Of a DNA stretch of 32,818 bases, positions 1 to 7,850 are shown piece by piece. Within the stretch, counting starts at the first letter, position 1, and every line of letters begins with the position of its first letter. The stretch is from Actinomycetes bacterium. GTDB lineage: Bacteria; Actinomycetota; Acidimicrobiia; Acidimicrobiales; Ilumatobacteraceae. Made by a program: the position numbers and the translations under genes. The notes below the pieces were generated by a model. The model worked only from the letters and a program-made list of their open reading frames with translations, ran no database searches and was not told where the DNA came from. Where the stretch lies: contig BJGB01000006.1 in assembly GCA_014190215.1 (NCBI GenBank), positions 1 to 32,818 on the forward strand, written 5' to 3'.

Positions 1-151
1 AGACATCAACAGCAAACATCACAAACCCTTTCATCACCCACTAAATTTGGAAACACCTTACCCCCCCGGCAACTAAAGCAAACAACGCTCGCGCCACTTC
101 TGGGGTGCGGAATGACGCACCAGGCTCTGCGCACAAGCCAGTCCTAAGACC
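1..151. other. left-edge non-coding stretch
   Basis: I see no convincing gene here. A run of seven C lies near 63-69. On the minus strand an ATG at 34 opens a frame that runs off the window edge after only 11 codons. It could be the start of a gene whose body lies to the left, but nothing in it can be recognised. The enoyl-CoA hydratase-family gene ends at 152. Confidence 0.4.
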
Positions 152-997
152 TCAACTATTTTTGTTCTCGGGCCAATTCTCTGGCCAATCCTCATTCACT
201 GTCAGCGACCACTTTGGCTCTCGTCGTTCGAGGAAAGACAGGACGCCCTCACGAGCATCTGCCTTACCCATCAAGTGCTGATGCAAAGCACTTTCGGCTT
301 GATTCATGTCGTCCGAGGTCATCGAGAATGACTCCCACAGCAGGCGCTTGCTGATTGCCACAGACACTGGAGCGGTATTGACCGCGATGTCGTGGGCTAC
401 TTCTAAGGCTTGCGGTAGAACTTCATCATTTGCTAAAACACGTGAAGCAATACCCAACTCATGTGCCTCTATCCCATTGAAAGTCCGTCCCGTCAGCAAA
501 ATGTCAGCAGCCCGCGCAAGTCCAACGAGTCGGGGTAATGTCCAATGGCTCATCGCATCTGGCATGACTCCACGACGGACTTGCACAATGCCATATTTAG
601 CGTCCTGCGCCATAAAACGCAGATCACAATGCAGAGTAAGCGTCAGTCCGATTCCAATAGCGTGACCGTTGACCGCCGCTATGACTGGCTTACGAATCTT
701 CCATGCGGGTGGGTCCACCGGATTGGAACTGAAATCTGTTGTGTCGGTTTGATCAAAGACGTCGGAGCCATGTGAAAAATCAGCACCAGCACAGAACGCT
801 GGTGGAGTCCCCGTGATGACGACGACCCGTACTGCGTCATTAGTGTCTGCCATTTGATACATGTTCCCGAGCGCTTGCCCCATCGCTGCACTAAAAGCAT
901 TGCGCGTGTCGGGTCGATTGAGGGTCGCTACAAGAACACCATCATCATGAAGTTCACAGAGAAGATCAGTTGTGCCGGTATCGATCGCAAGTGTCAT
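152..997 (-). CDS. enoyl-CoA hydratase/isomerase family protein
   Basis: This is a 281-residue crotonase-fold protein that would act on acyl-CoA thioesters in the cytoplasm. The oxyanion-hole segment AFCAGADFS (about residues 67-75) and the second segment ending in HCDLRF (about 123-128) are typical of the family. The two glutamates used by classical hydratases are missing: threonine 119 and glutamine 139 stand in their places by my alignment. An aspartate, D147 in GVMPD, sits where PaaG-type and delta3-delta2 isomerases carry their catalytic acid, so an isomerase role is more likely than hydration. I chose the ATG at 997 because it overlaps the stop of the LLM gene as ATGA. The longer upstream frame would run deep into that gene. 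It is the second gene of a two-gene operon. Confidence 0.88.
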   Translation of the reverse strand: MTLAIDTGTTDLLCELHDDGVLVATLNRPDTRNAFSAAMGQALGNMYQMADTNDAVRVVVITGTPPAFCAGADFSHGSDVFDQTDTTDFSSNPVDPPAWKIRKPVIAAVNGHAIGIGLTLTLHCDLRFMAQDAKYGIVQVRRGVMPDAMSHWTLPRLVGLARAADILLTGRTFNGIEAHELGIASRVLANDEVLPQALEVAHDIAVNTAPVSVAISKRLLWESFSMTSDDMNQAESALHQHLMGKADAREGVLSFLERREPKWSLTVNEDWPENWPENKNS

Positions 998-2022
998 GAC
1001 AAGCGACCGGACGCTGTCTTGATTGCAGTAATCGTTTGCGCGATACACCCATCACTGATCGGATAGCCGGGGAAGTACAGACACACTCGATCTGCCTGAT
1101 GACCAAAACGGCGGACGATTTCTGTGGCCACCTCGTCGGGTGTCCCAACAACGGCGATGGTCCGTAAGAGATCTTCATCTATCTTGCTCGCCATACCAGC
1201 CCAATTGCCTTGCTTTGACAAAGCATTGAGTTCAACTTGCAAGTCCCCGCGCCCTAAAACCTCGAGTACTGGACGGTAAGAAGGCGTCGAACCATAAAAG
1301 CCAATCAAGGTTTTCACACCACTCATCGCAGTTGCGATCTCCTCACTACTCTCCCCCACGGCACAAATAACTTCCACGATGATCTCAAAATCGCTTCGTT
1401 GGCGACCACTCTTAACGAAACCGCGTTCGACGGCAGGCATGGTCCGCTCCACAAAGTGACGTTCGGAGTTAAAAGGCATGACGAGTAATCCATCGGCAAC
1501 CTCGGCAGCCATCTCGGTCATCTTTGGACCAAGAGCACCAACGAGCACCGGAACCTTTCCATAGGGATTTGGCCCTGGATTGAAGTTAGGTGTCATCAGT
1601 GTGTGCGTTGTCCATTTGCCACGAAAATCAAATGGACCTTCGCCAGCGAAGTGATCAAGGATTGCCTTTGTGGCGCAAACCCATTCGCGCATCTGCGCTA
1701 CAGGTTTTTCCCACACTGACCCGTAACGCTTTTGAATATGTGGACGGATTTGCGAACCCAGGCCGAGGCGGAAACGCCCCCGACTCAGGGTTTGAAGATC
1801 ATCGGCCGCATAAGCCAAGTGCAGTGGGCTTCGCGGGAAAGCCATTGCCACATTTGTCATCAAGTCAATATTCGTCGTCGTACTTGCTAAGACCAATGGG
1901 AAAAATACATCATGAGCATTCTCAAAACTGAATAATCCATCGGCTCCAAGAGCCTGAAGTTCGGCGGCACGGGAAGCAGCATCACTTGGACCTGACATTG
2001 CGAGCGAAATATCAATTTTCAT
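994..2022 (-). CDS. LLM class (F420-dependent-type) oxidoreductase
   Basis: A 342-residue TIM-barrel protein of the bacterial luciferase-like (LLM) superfamily. The pattern resembles the actinobacterial MSMEG_2256-type family (TIGR03617, from memory): an early MKIDISLAMSG strand, the SPLHLAYAADDLQTLSRGRF region with LGLGSQIRPHIQKRYG after it (about residues 65-112), and VLVGALGPKMTEMAAEVADG near the middle. Enzymes of this group usually move hydride with F420 or flavin; the substrate cannot be read from sequence. The start at 2022 has GAGG six bases upstream. The stop overlaps the next gene's start (ATGA), so the two are probably translated together. It diverges from the epimerase operon across an 84-base gap. 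Confidence 0.9.
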   Translation of the reverse strand: MKIDISLAMSGPSDAASRAAELQALGADGLFSFENAHDVFFPLVLASTTTNIDLMTNVAMAFPRSPLHLAYAADDLQTLSRGRFRLGLGSQIRPHIQKRYGSVWEKPVAQMREWVCATKAILDHFAGEGPFDFRGKWTTHTLMTPNFNPGPNPYGKVPVLVGALGPKMTEMAAEVADGLLVMPFNSERHFVERTMPAVERGFVKSGRQRSDFEIIVEVICAVGESSEEIATAMSGVKTLIGFYGSTPSYRPVLEVLGRGDLQVELNALSKQGNWAGMASKIDEDLLRTIAVVGTPDEVATEIVRRFGHQADRVCLYFPGYPISDGCIAQTITAIKTASGRLS

Positions 2023-2094
2023 TGCAGCCTCATTTCTGGCACGTCAATGGATCTTAGGTCTCCATGGCGTAGCACTAGCAAACCCTTGACATGG

Positions 2095-2100
2095 TAAGAC
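2095..2100 (+). promoter_or_regulatory. candidate -10 hexamer for a leaderless epimerase mRNA
   Basis: TAAGAC lies six bases before the ATG at 2107, and no Shine-Dalgarno sequence is visible. This matches the spacing seen at several other starts in the window, although the last base is C instead of T. Confidence 0.35.
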
Positions 2101-2106
2101 ATAACT

Positions 2107-3084
2107 ATGCTCAGTGATAAAAAAATTCTGATTACTGGTCCAGCAGGCCAGATCGCCTTGCCTTTGGTCAAATCACTGGCGACCAATAATGAGGTGTGGG
2201 GAATTGCTCGCTTTAGCGATTCAAACACGCGTGAAAGCGTCGAGTCGCTCGGCGTCACCACTCGCGCCATTGACTTGGCTACTGGTGACTATTCATCACT
2301 GCCTGACGACTTCACCTATGTCTTGCATTTAGCAGCCTTCAAGACTGAAGGGCTTGACTACAACCACGCACTCACCGTCAATGCCGAAGGAACGGGTTTG
2401 TTACTCAAACATTGTCAGCGAGCGAAAGCTGCTCTGATCATGTCAACCCAATCTGTGTATAAGCCTGTAACAGATCCACTCCATGCCTTTAGTGAAAATG
2501 ATCCACTCGGTGATGTCAACTACGTCATGTCTCCGACTTATTCAATCTCAAAAATTGCTGAAGAAGCGGTCGCCCGCTTTTGCGCTCGCGCCTACAACAT
2601 ACCTGTCACCATTGCCCGCATGAATGCCTCCTACGGACCCAACGGTGGGTTGCCTACATATCATCTTGATTGGGTCTTGGCTGACAAGCCAATTGTCACT
2701 CGTTGGGACCCGTGTCGCTACAGCCTGATTCATCAAGATGACATCAACAATCAACTTGAAGCATTGCTTGATGCTGCCAGTGTGCCTGCCACGATTGTCA
2801 ATTGGGCAGGTGACGAAACTCCATCAGTCCAAGAGTGGTGCGCTTATATGGGAGAACTTACTGGTCGCTCACCAGATGTGCGAGTTGTTGATATGCCAGG
2901 TACCCCACGAGGGGCGATCGCTGATGTCACCAAACGACGAGCCATCACAGGAGCATGCCAGGTCTCGTGGAAAGAAGGTATCCGTCGCACCTACGCCGAG
3001 CGCCACGCTGATTCAACGAGCAACCAAATGACTGTTAGTGGTCAGTCAGCGAAACTCCTGAACGAGATTGGAAAATTATCATGA
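2107..3084 (+). CDS. NAD-dependent epimerase/dehydratase family protein
   Basis: A 325-residue extended short-chain dehydrogenase. The Rossmann loop is GPAGQIA (residues 11-17), a variant of GxxGxxG. STQSVY (113-118) supplies the active-site Ser/Thr, and Y145 with K149 (TYSISK) forms the catalytic pair. NASYGPNGG follows, as in nucleotide-sugar epimerases. The substrate is unknown. It could be a sugar nucleotide, but its neighbours (an unknown protein and a haloalkane dehalogenase-like enzyme) point to a small-molecule dehydrogenase role. It is the first gene of a three-gene operon; its TGA overlaps the next ATG. No ribosome binding site is evident, so a leaderless transcript is plausible. 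Confidence 0.88.
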   Translation: MLSDKKILITGPAGQIALPLVKSLATNNEVWGIARFSDSNTRESVESLGVTTRAIDLATGDYSSLPDDFTYVLHLAAFKTEGLDYNHALTVNAEGTGLLLKHCQRAKAALIMSTQSVYKPVTDPLHAFSENDPLGDVNYVMSPTYSISKIAEEAVARFCARAYNIPVTIARMNASYGPNGGLPTYHLDWVLADKPIVTRWDPCRYSLIHQDDINNQLEALLDAASVPATIVNWAGDETPSVQEWCAYMGELTGRSPDVRVVDMPGTPRGAIADVTKRRAITGACQVSWKEGIRRTYAERHADSTSNQMTVSGQSAKLLNEIGKLS

Positions 3085-3710
3085 ACACAAGGCAGGAGAT
3101 CATCGTTGCTCTTGGTGGAGAAAATTCATGGATACACAACTGGTCACTGGGAGGTTGTGAGTTCTACGGCGAGATCATGGACGATGCCACGTTTGGAGTG
3201 TGGCTCTCAAGCGAACCAATATCGCCTGATGACTACGCCGACCTTGTCGCCCCAGAAGGTTTTCGCAAGTCAGGCGTCGGTCGCAGCGAACACGATGCAG
3301 CGTTTTTTCTGCGACCTCCAGGAGCAGATGTAGATGGTCCCGTGTCTTCGATAGTCGTTGATGGTCGTTCCTTCGGCCTTGTCGCACGACCAGGAAAACC
3401 CGAGTCAGGTTTCACTGGGGTCATGGTGTTACCGGTGTACAAGAGCCACCGTCTGTTCTTCGCTAGCGGTCGGACGTTAGAACTACTTGACACTGGTGAT
3501 GGCTTTTCGCTTGTACCGCAAGCGGTTGAATCTCATCTGGGACGCCGTAAAGATCCGACTATTAAGCGCCAGATGCCAAACGGTTGGACCTCGCGGCACA
3601 TCACGCTCAAGGACAACCTCGTCATTGATCTTCCCTGTCCAGCCCGAGTTGCAATCTTTAAGAATGGCGACATTTTTCATGGTCCCGTTCAATTAGATTT
3701 ACCGACATGA
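3081..3710 (+). CDS. unrecognised protein between epimerase and dehalogenase
   Basis: A 209-residue protein that I do not recognise. It has no signal peptide or membrane segment. The sequence is rich in short beta-prone stretches (GCEFYGEIMDDATFGVWLSS near residues 25-44, and SSIVVDGRSFGLVARPG near 88-104) with several Gly/Asp turns, suggesting an all-beta fold. The proline-rich C-terminal third ends in GPVQLDLPT. The gene is tied to both neighbours by ATGA overlaps (3081-3084 and 3707-3710), which is strong evidence that it is real and that its product is needed together with theirs. A binding or accessory role for the same substrate is possible but not shown. Confidence 0.8.
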   Translation: MNTRQEIIVALGGENSWIHNWSLGGCEFYGEIMDDATFGVWLSSEPISPDDYADLVAPEGFRKSGVGRSEHDAAFFLRPPGADVDGPVSSIVVDGRSFGLVARPGKPESGFTGVMVLPVYKSHRLFFASGRTLELLDTGDGFSLVPQAVESHLGRRKDPTIKRQMPNGWTSRHITLKDNLVIDLPCPARVAIFKNGDIFHGPVQLDLPT

Positions 3711-4687
3711 CGACACCAACTTTTCTTCGGGCACCAGATGAGAACTTCGTCACTCTTGCCGACTTTCCGTATCAGCCGCACTATGTCGATATCGCCGGAT
3801 TAAGGATGCATTACATTGACGAAGGTCCATCCGATGGTCCCGTGGTCCTGATGTTGCATGGCATGCCGACGTGGTCGTATCTGTATCGAACAATCATCAA
3901 AGAGTTAGTCACTCACGGATACCGATGTATCGCCCCCGACCATATTGGTTTTGGTCGTTCAGACAAAGTGACTGACCCATCGTGGTACAACATTGCCCGT
4001 CATACCGCCAACATGAAGCAGTTCATTGAAACTCTTGACCTCACAAATATCACCATCATGGTTCAAGATTGGGGTGGACCCATCGGCCTTTCGCAGGTTG
4101 CGCATATGCCCGAAAGATTTTCACGATTGTGCATTATGAATACTTGGCTTCACCACGAGGGGTATGAATACACACCTGGAATTTTGCAGTGGATTCAACA
4201 ATGGTCTGTGGGTGGATTACTTGAGGCAAATATCCCAGAGAAGTTCACCTTGGGTGGACTGATGGCGATGGCTACAGCCCGCGTGGCTCCACAAGATTCG
4301 CTTGGGCCATCACTGCGCGGAGAGACAGCAACCTACTCAGTTGAGGCCGCCCACGTTAAAGATGCCTACGATGCACCATTCAAAGGTCTAGATCGCATTG
4401 GACATGCTGGCCCATACCGCTTTCCGATGAGTATCCCCCATCACGATATGGACGCCGGAGACTCTGCCAACCAAGAAAAAAACTTTGCGATCATTAATGC
4501 CCTCAATATCCCCATTCACTTCATGTGGGGTAATGAGGATTTCGTCTTCGTGACACAATGGGGACGTCAATGGTCGTCAATGATTCCTCATGCAACATTT
4601 GAAGAAATTGAAGGAGCCCGACACTTTCTCCAAGACACGCATGGAACAGAAATTGCCCAGCGCCTGCTCGCCCACTTCAACGCCTAG
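3707..4687 (+). CDS. haloalkane dehalogenase-like alpha/beta hydrolase
   Basis: A 326-residue cytoplasmic alpha/beta hydrolase, most like subfamily I haloalkane dehalogenases (DhlA type, 310 residues). HGMPTWSYLYR (51-61) is the family oxyanion motif. The nucleophile is D121 in VQDWGG, followed by the halide-binding tryptophan W122. The acid D278 (WGNED) and base H306 (GARHFLQD) complete the triad in the DhlA order. Members cleave carbon-halogen bonds by hydrolysis, but related sequences can be epoxide hydrolases or other esterases, so chemistry must be tested. There is no signal peptide. It is the third gene of the operon, with an ATGA overlap upstream. The following gene is convergent, 30 bases away. 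Confidence 0.87.
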   Translation: MTTPTFLRAPDENFVTLADFPYQPHYVDIAGLRMHYIDEGPSDGPVVLMLHGMPTWSYLYRTIIKELVTHGYRCIAPDHIGFGRSDKVTDPSWYNIARHTANMKQFIETLDLTNITIMVQDWGGPIGLSQVAHMPERFSRLCIMNTWLHHEGYEYTPGILQWIQQWSVGGLLEANIPEKFTLGGLMAMATARVAPQDSLGPSLRGETATYSVEAAHVKDAYDAPFKGLDRIGHAGPYRFPMSIPHHDMDAGDSANQEKNFAIINALNIPIHFMWGNEDFVFVTQWGRQWSSMIPHATFEEIEGARHFLQDTHGTEIAQRLLAHFNA

Positions 4688-4717
4688 CGATTGCTCAGGA
4701 AAATTGTCAGAGCGCTA

Positions 4718-5032
4718 CTAAGGGCGTGGTGGAATCGGATGGACGATTGAAATCGAGTGCGTAGTCGTGGCAGCCTTACGAAACTTAGCTAATTCAATGT
4801 ATTCAGCCGAGTTCCACCATCTCAGACAAGCCTCTTGCGACTCAAACTTGATAATCACCGTGCGACCCGCCTCGCGTGCACCTTCGAGAACCTTTGCTTC
4901 ATCGTCATAGGTAATGAACTCCCCACCATGAGCTTTCAAGATGGGAAAGAAACCTTTCTCGTACAGGCGATAGCCGTCTTTGTCATTCACGGTGAAATGG
5001 GCGATGAAGTGCACAGTGCTGTCATGAGACAT
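4718..5032 (-). CDS. DUF1330 family protein
   Basis: A 104-residue protein of the dimeric alpha/beta-barrel DUF1330 family. Typical parts are the N-terminal strand with DKDGYRLYEKGFFPILKAHG (about 17-36), then VLEGAREAGRTVIIKFES (about 48-65) and the WWNSAEYIELAKFRKA helix (about 71-86). The family's biochemical function is not established; these proteins resemble antibiotic-biosynthesis monooxygenase-like folds. AAAAAAGGAAAA lies ahead of the ATG at 5032, with the GGA about ten bases away, and TAGTCT further upstream could be its -10. It is divergent from the fucosidase gene. Confidence 0.85.
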   Translation of the reverse strand: MSHDSTVHFIAHFTVNDKDGYRLYEKGFFPILKAHGGEFITYDDEAKVLEGAREAGRTVIIKFESQEACLRWWNSAEYIELAKFRKAATTTHSISIVHPIPPRP

Positions 5033-5129
5033 AACGAATTTTCCTTTTTTCTGCCGAGAAGACGAGACTAACCAACTGAAATAACCCTAACGCCACAGTT
5101 GATTGCATCACTCATCCATCAAGGGCATC

Positions 5130-5135
5130 TACGAT
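5130..5135 (+). promoter_or_regulatory. candidate -10 hexamer for the fucosidase gene
   Basis: TACGAT ends eight bases before the ATG at 5144, which would give a leader of one or two bases. This supports the ATG at 5144 over the upstream TTG at 5099. Confidence 0.4.
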
Positions 5136-5143
5136 CTCATGAT

Positions 5144-6484
5144 ATGAGTGAATTCCGAAACAGTTTTGAGTCACTTCAGCAGCGCCGACTGCCAAGATGG
5201 TTTGACGAGGCAAAATTTGGAATATTTGTCCACTGGTATCCGGCTTCAGTACCGGCTTATGCCCCACTCACCGAGGACCTTTTTACACAATCCAGGAAGT
5301 ACGGCGATGTCACCGCATTTACCGAATCTCCTTACGCCGAGTGGTACATCAACTCATTGGCAATCGAGGGCTCCTCGGTTCACAAACACCACGCAGAGGT
5401 ATATGGCAAGAAGCCTTACGATGATTTTGTCACCGAGTTTTTCGGCGAGTCGCAAGAGTGGGACCCTCAATCTTGGACCGATGTCCTAGCCCAGTCACAC
5501 GCTAAATATTTTGTGATGGGCACAAAACATATTGATGGTGCTCTGATGTGGCCGAGCGCGACACATAATCCTTTCAAAGGTTCGCAGTACACCTCAAGGC
5601 GCGATCTAGTCGGTGAAGCTTGCACCGCCGCCCAATCTGCCGGGATGCGTACAGGTCTGTATTACTGCGGTGGCTTGGATCTGACATTTCAAGGCTTGGG
5701 TTACAACGGTTGGATGAGCATGTTGATGGCAACTCCACAATCAAGCGAATACAAGGCATACGCCACTGCTCATTACATGGAACTCATTGAGCGCTACTCA
5801 CCAGATGTGTTGTGGAACGATGTCGGTTGGCCAGGCGGCGGGGATGGTGCGCTTCAACTTATGGCCGACTATTACAACATCAATCCCGATGGTTTAGTCA
5901 ATGACCGCTTTGACATGATCGCCTCGGCTATGGGCACATCTCATTGCGATTTCATCACCCCCGAATATTCCTCAGGTCTCACCAAAATAGATAAGAAGTT
6001 TGAAGTGTGTCGAGGGATCTCGATGAGTTTTGGCTACAACCAACTTGACGATGAGACGACATATACAAGTGCTGAGGAACTCATCCACTTGCTAATCAAC
6101 AGCGTGGCCGATGGCGGCAATCTTCTCCTCAACATTGGACCCAAAGCCAACGGAGAGATCCCAGATATTCAGCGCCAACGTTTGATCGCAATTGGTTCCT
6201 GGCTGGAAATCAACGGAGCAGCCATTTTTGCTTCTCGCCAACACCCCATGGGCACTCTGACAAGCGAGTGCGGCCTATCAATCCGCCTCACCCAAGGTCA
6301 AGATGATGCGACCTACGCAATGGTTTTAGGAAAGCCGCGCTCGCCAGCGCTACACATCTCTGGACTTCCCGAGGGTTCTGTTGAGTTACTCGGTGTCTCC
6401 GATGAAATCCAACGCAACGGCAACACAGTAACGCTGCCGAGTCGATTACCTGAGCAAAGCGCAATCACCCTACGCATCAGTTGA
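5144..6484 (+). CDS. GH29 alpha-L-fucosidase
   Basis: A 446-residue glycoside hydrolase family 29 enzyme that would release terminal alpha-L-fucose with retention. LPRWFDEAKFGIFVHWYPAS (16-35) is the family entry motif, and MGTKHIDG (125-132) follows. The nucleophile is D226 in VLWNDVGWP, close in position and context to Asp224 of the Thermotoga enzyme. PDGLVNDRFD comes next, and ITPEYSS marks the region of the acid/base residue. The C-terminal 80 residues form a small beta domain. There is no signal peptide, so it should act inside the cell on imported oligosaccharides. I use the ATG at 5144; an in-frame TTG at 5099 adds 15 unconserved residues. No transporter or other sugar gene is adjacent. 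Its stop abuts the nitroreductase stop with no gap. Confidence 0.93.
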   Translation: MSEFRNSFESLQQRRLPRWFDEAKFGIFVHWYPASVPAYAPLTEDLFTQSRKYGDVTAFTESPYAEWYINSLAIEGSSVHKHHAEVYGKKPYDDFVTEFFGESQEWDPQSWTDVLAQSHAKYFVMGTKHIDGALMWPSATHNPFKGSQYTSRRDLVGEACTAAQSAGMRTGLYYCGGLDLTFQGLGYNGWMSMLMATPQSSEYKAYATAHYMELIERYSPDVLWNDVGWPGGGDGALQLMADYYNINPDGLVNDRFDMIASAMGTSHCDFITPEYSSGLTKIDKKFEVCRGISMSFGYNQLDDETTYTSAEELIHLLINSVADGGNLLLNIGPKANGEIPDIQRQRLIAIGSWLEINGAAIFASRQHPMGTLTSECGLSIRLTQGQDDATYAMVLGKPRSPALHISGLPEGSVELLGVSDEIQRNGNTVTLPSRLPEQSAITLRIS

Positions 6485-7141
6485 TTAGGGCCATAAGGGT
6501 TCAGGAACAGTCCATGACACCGGATTCCCCCATGTGTTTTGAAAGGTCACCTCGTGAGGCTGTTGGCGTTTAGCCACACCCCATCTACCCGTGGGATAAC
6601 CAATAGTGATCATCGCCATCGGTACCCACTCGCCAACTGGCGGTGCTCCCAAAATGTCCAACACTTCCTGAGTGTGCTTTTTGAAAAGCAGTGTCGTGAG
6701 CGATGTCCCGAGACCTTGCGCGGTGGCCGCTAACTGGAAACTCCAAAGTGCCGGAAAGATTGAACTCTCACCATTGGGTTTTCCCCACGCAAACAACAAC
6801 ACTGGAACTTTGTCCAAGTTGTCAGCCAACCAGCGACCAGAGGCATAGGTCTTCTTTGCTTGAATCACTTCTGGATCATTTGGATCACCATCTTGAATGA
6901 GATCCATCACAGACTTGTATTGATTAGCGTTCAACTCGGTGAGACCATCGCTATAAATCTTTTGTAGCGCCGACTTCTTGGCTTGATCAGTAACGATCAG
7001 GAAACGCCATTTTTGGGTGTTGCCGCCCGATGGGGCGCGCACTGCGGCATCTAATAGTTTGGCCATCACTTCATCTGGAATCGGATCGGGTTTAACTCGA
7101 CGCATCGCACGAGTGGTGTACAGGGCTTGTGAAATATCCAT
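6485..7141 (-). CDS. nitroreductase family FMN oxidoreductase
   Basis: A 218-residue nitroreductase-fold protein. The N-terminal TTRAMRRVKPDPIP (9-22) carries the arginines that bind FMN phosphate, APSGGNTQKWRFLIV (36-50) is the second FMN loop, and AATAQGLGTSLTTL in the last third is the family helix. Members reduce nitro groups, quinones or enones with NAD(P)H. The cellular substrate cannot be told. The ATG at 7141 has AAGGA directly in front of it and CACAAT six bases upstream, so either mode of initiation is possible. It lies 22 bases downstream of the unrecognised gene ending at 7164 on the same strand and could be cotranscribed with it. Confidence 0.9.
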   Translation of the reverse strand: MDISQALYTTRAMRRVKPDPIPDEVMAKLLDAAVRAPSGGNTQKWRFLIVTDQAKKSALQKIYSDGLTELNANQYKSVMDLIQDGDPNDPEVIQAKKTYASGRWLADNLDKVPVLLFAWGKPNGESSIFPALWSFQLAATAQGLGTSLTTLLFKKHTQEVLDILGAPPVGEWVPMAMITIGYPTGRWGVAKRQQPHEVTFQNTWGNPVSWTVPEPLWP

Positions 7142-7163
7142 TCCTTCATTGTGGCACTACGGC

Positions 7164-7802
7164 CTACTGAGTCACCCAGCCGTCAACCGTGAGAACCAAG
7201 TCGAGCACATCCCCAGTCGGGAACTTGAACGGCAGACGCGGTCCAAGATGGGCCAGCACCTTGCCAGACATGGCCGGTGGCAGCGTTGCTTCAGCAGTCC
7301 AGCGATGAGTTCGGGCTGCGCGAATCTCACTGATCTCAATCGTCCCACCGAGAGTTTCAACAGCTCCCAATAAGACTCCACTTTGTTGGTAGCCGTCAAC
7401 AATGAATTCGATTTCTCCATTGGCGTACCACTCCAAATCGCTAGCGATAGGAACCGCGTTTCCATACGCCAACCCGAGAGCATCTTGTGGATTTTCAAGT
7501 TCAACAGCGTACGTTTCGTTTCCGAGCGACCATTGTTCAAAGGGAGAGTCACAGGTGTACTCGGCCCACAATGCCGATGCCTTGGCGATCATCGGATCAC
7601 TGCGACGAGGTATTTCAAACTCGGTGATGTGTAACAGAGGGGCATCTGGGCGCCACAGCCCCCAGCAGTACCAAGCATCTGATTGACCTAGCAGGCGATA
7701 GGAGGTGTATCCCGCTATCGCTTGATCCTTGTCCCACCACGAAAAGGTCCACTCTTCACAATTCGCGTCGGGATGTGCACGCTCGTGTTGTTTGGCAAAC
7801 AT
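7164..7802 (-). CDS. unrecognised 212-residue protein
   Basis: I do not recognise this protein with confidence. It is rich in Trp and aromatic residues near the N-terminus (CEEWTFSWWDKDQ and DAWYCWGLW, about residues 15-50) and alternates short strands with acidic turns. This recalls CrtC-like lipocalin-related proteins of actinobacterial lipid and steroid clusters, but that is only a resemblance. There is no signal peptide. I place the start at the ATG at 7802, because TAGCCT lies seven bases upstream on the minus strand. The longer frame, beginning at 7847 or 7967, would leave only three bases to, or overlap, the divergent SelO gene. The nitroreductase follows on the same strand. Confidence 0.7.
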   Translation of the reverse strand: MFAKQHERAHPDANCEEWTFSWWDKDQAIAGYTSYRLLGQSDAWYCWGLWRPDAPLLHITEFEIPRRSDPMIAKASALWAEYTCDSPFEQWSLGNETYAVELENPQDALGLAYGNAVPIASDLEWYANGEIEFIVDGYQQSGVLLGAVETLGGTIEISEIRAARTHRWTAEATLPPAMSGKVLAHLGPRLPFKFPTGDVLDLVLTVDGWVTQ

Positions 7803-7850
7803 TAAGGAAAGGCTAGGCGACTTTGGCGACTTCCATCTAGCCTGCATTCT
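7803..7850. promoter_or_regulatory. divergent leaderless promoter pair
   Basis: The 48-base gap holds TAGCCT on the minus strand (7810-7815), seven bases before the ATG at 7802. It also holds TAGCCT on the plus strand (7838-7843), seven bases before the GTG at 7851. Neither start has a Shine-Dalgarno sequence at a usable distance. The two identical hexamers at identical spacing support both start choices. Confidence 0.5.

Noticed and set aside
1-34. Minus-strand ATG at 34 opening a frame off the left edge
   Set aside because: Only 11 codons are visible, with no recognisable motif or convincing ribosome binding site.
2034-2045. TCTGGCACGTCA resembling the regulon palindrome
   Set aside because: The left arm is altered and the gap is too short, so it does not fit the strict TCTGAC-N5-GTCAGA pattern.
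2086-2091. TTGACA ahead of the epimerase gene as a -35 box
   Set aside because: A -10 at the normal 16-18 base distance would fall on the start codon; the spacing to TAAGAC is only three bases.
2019-2270. Minus-strand 83-residue open frame
   Set aside because: It lies antisense to the start of the epimerase gene and has no protein-like features.
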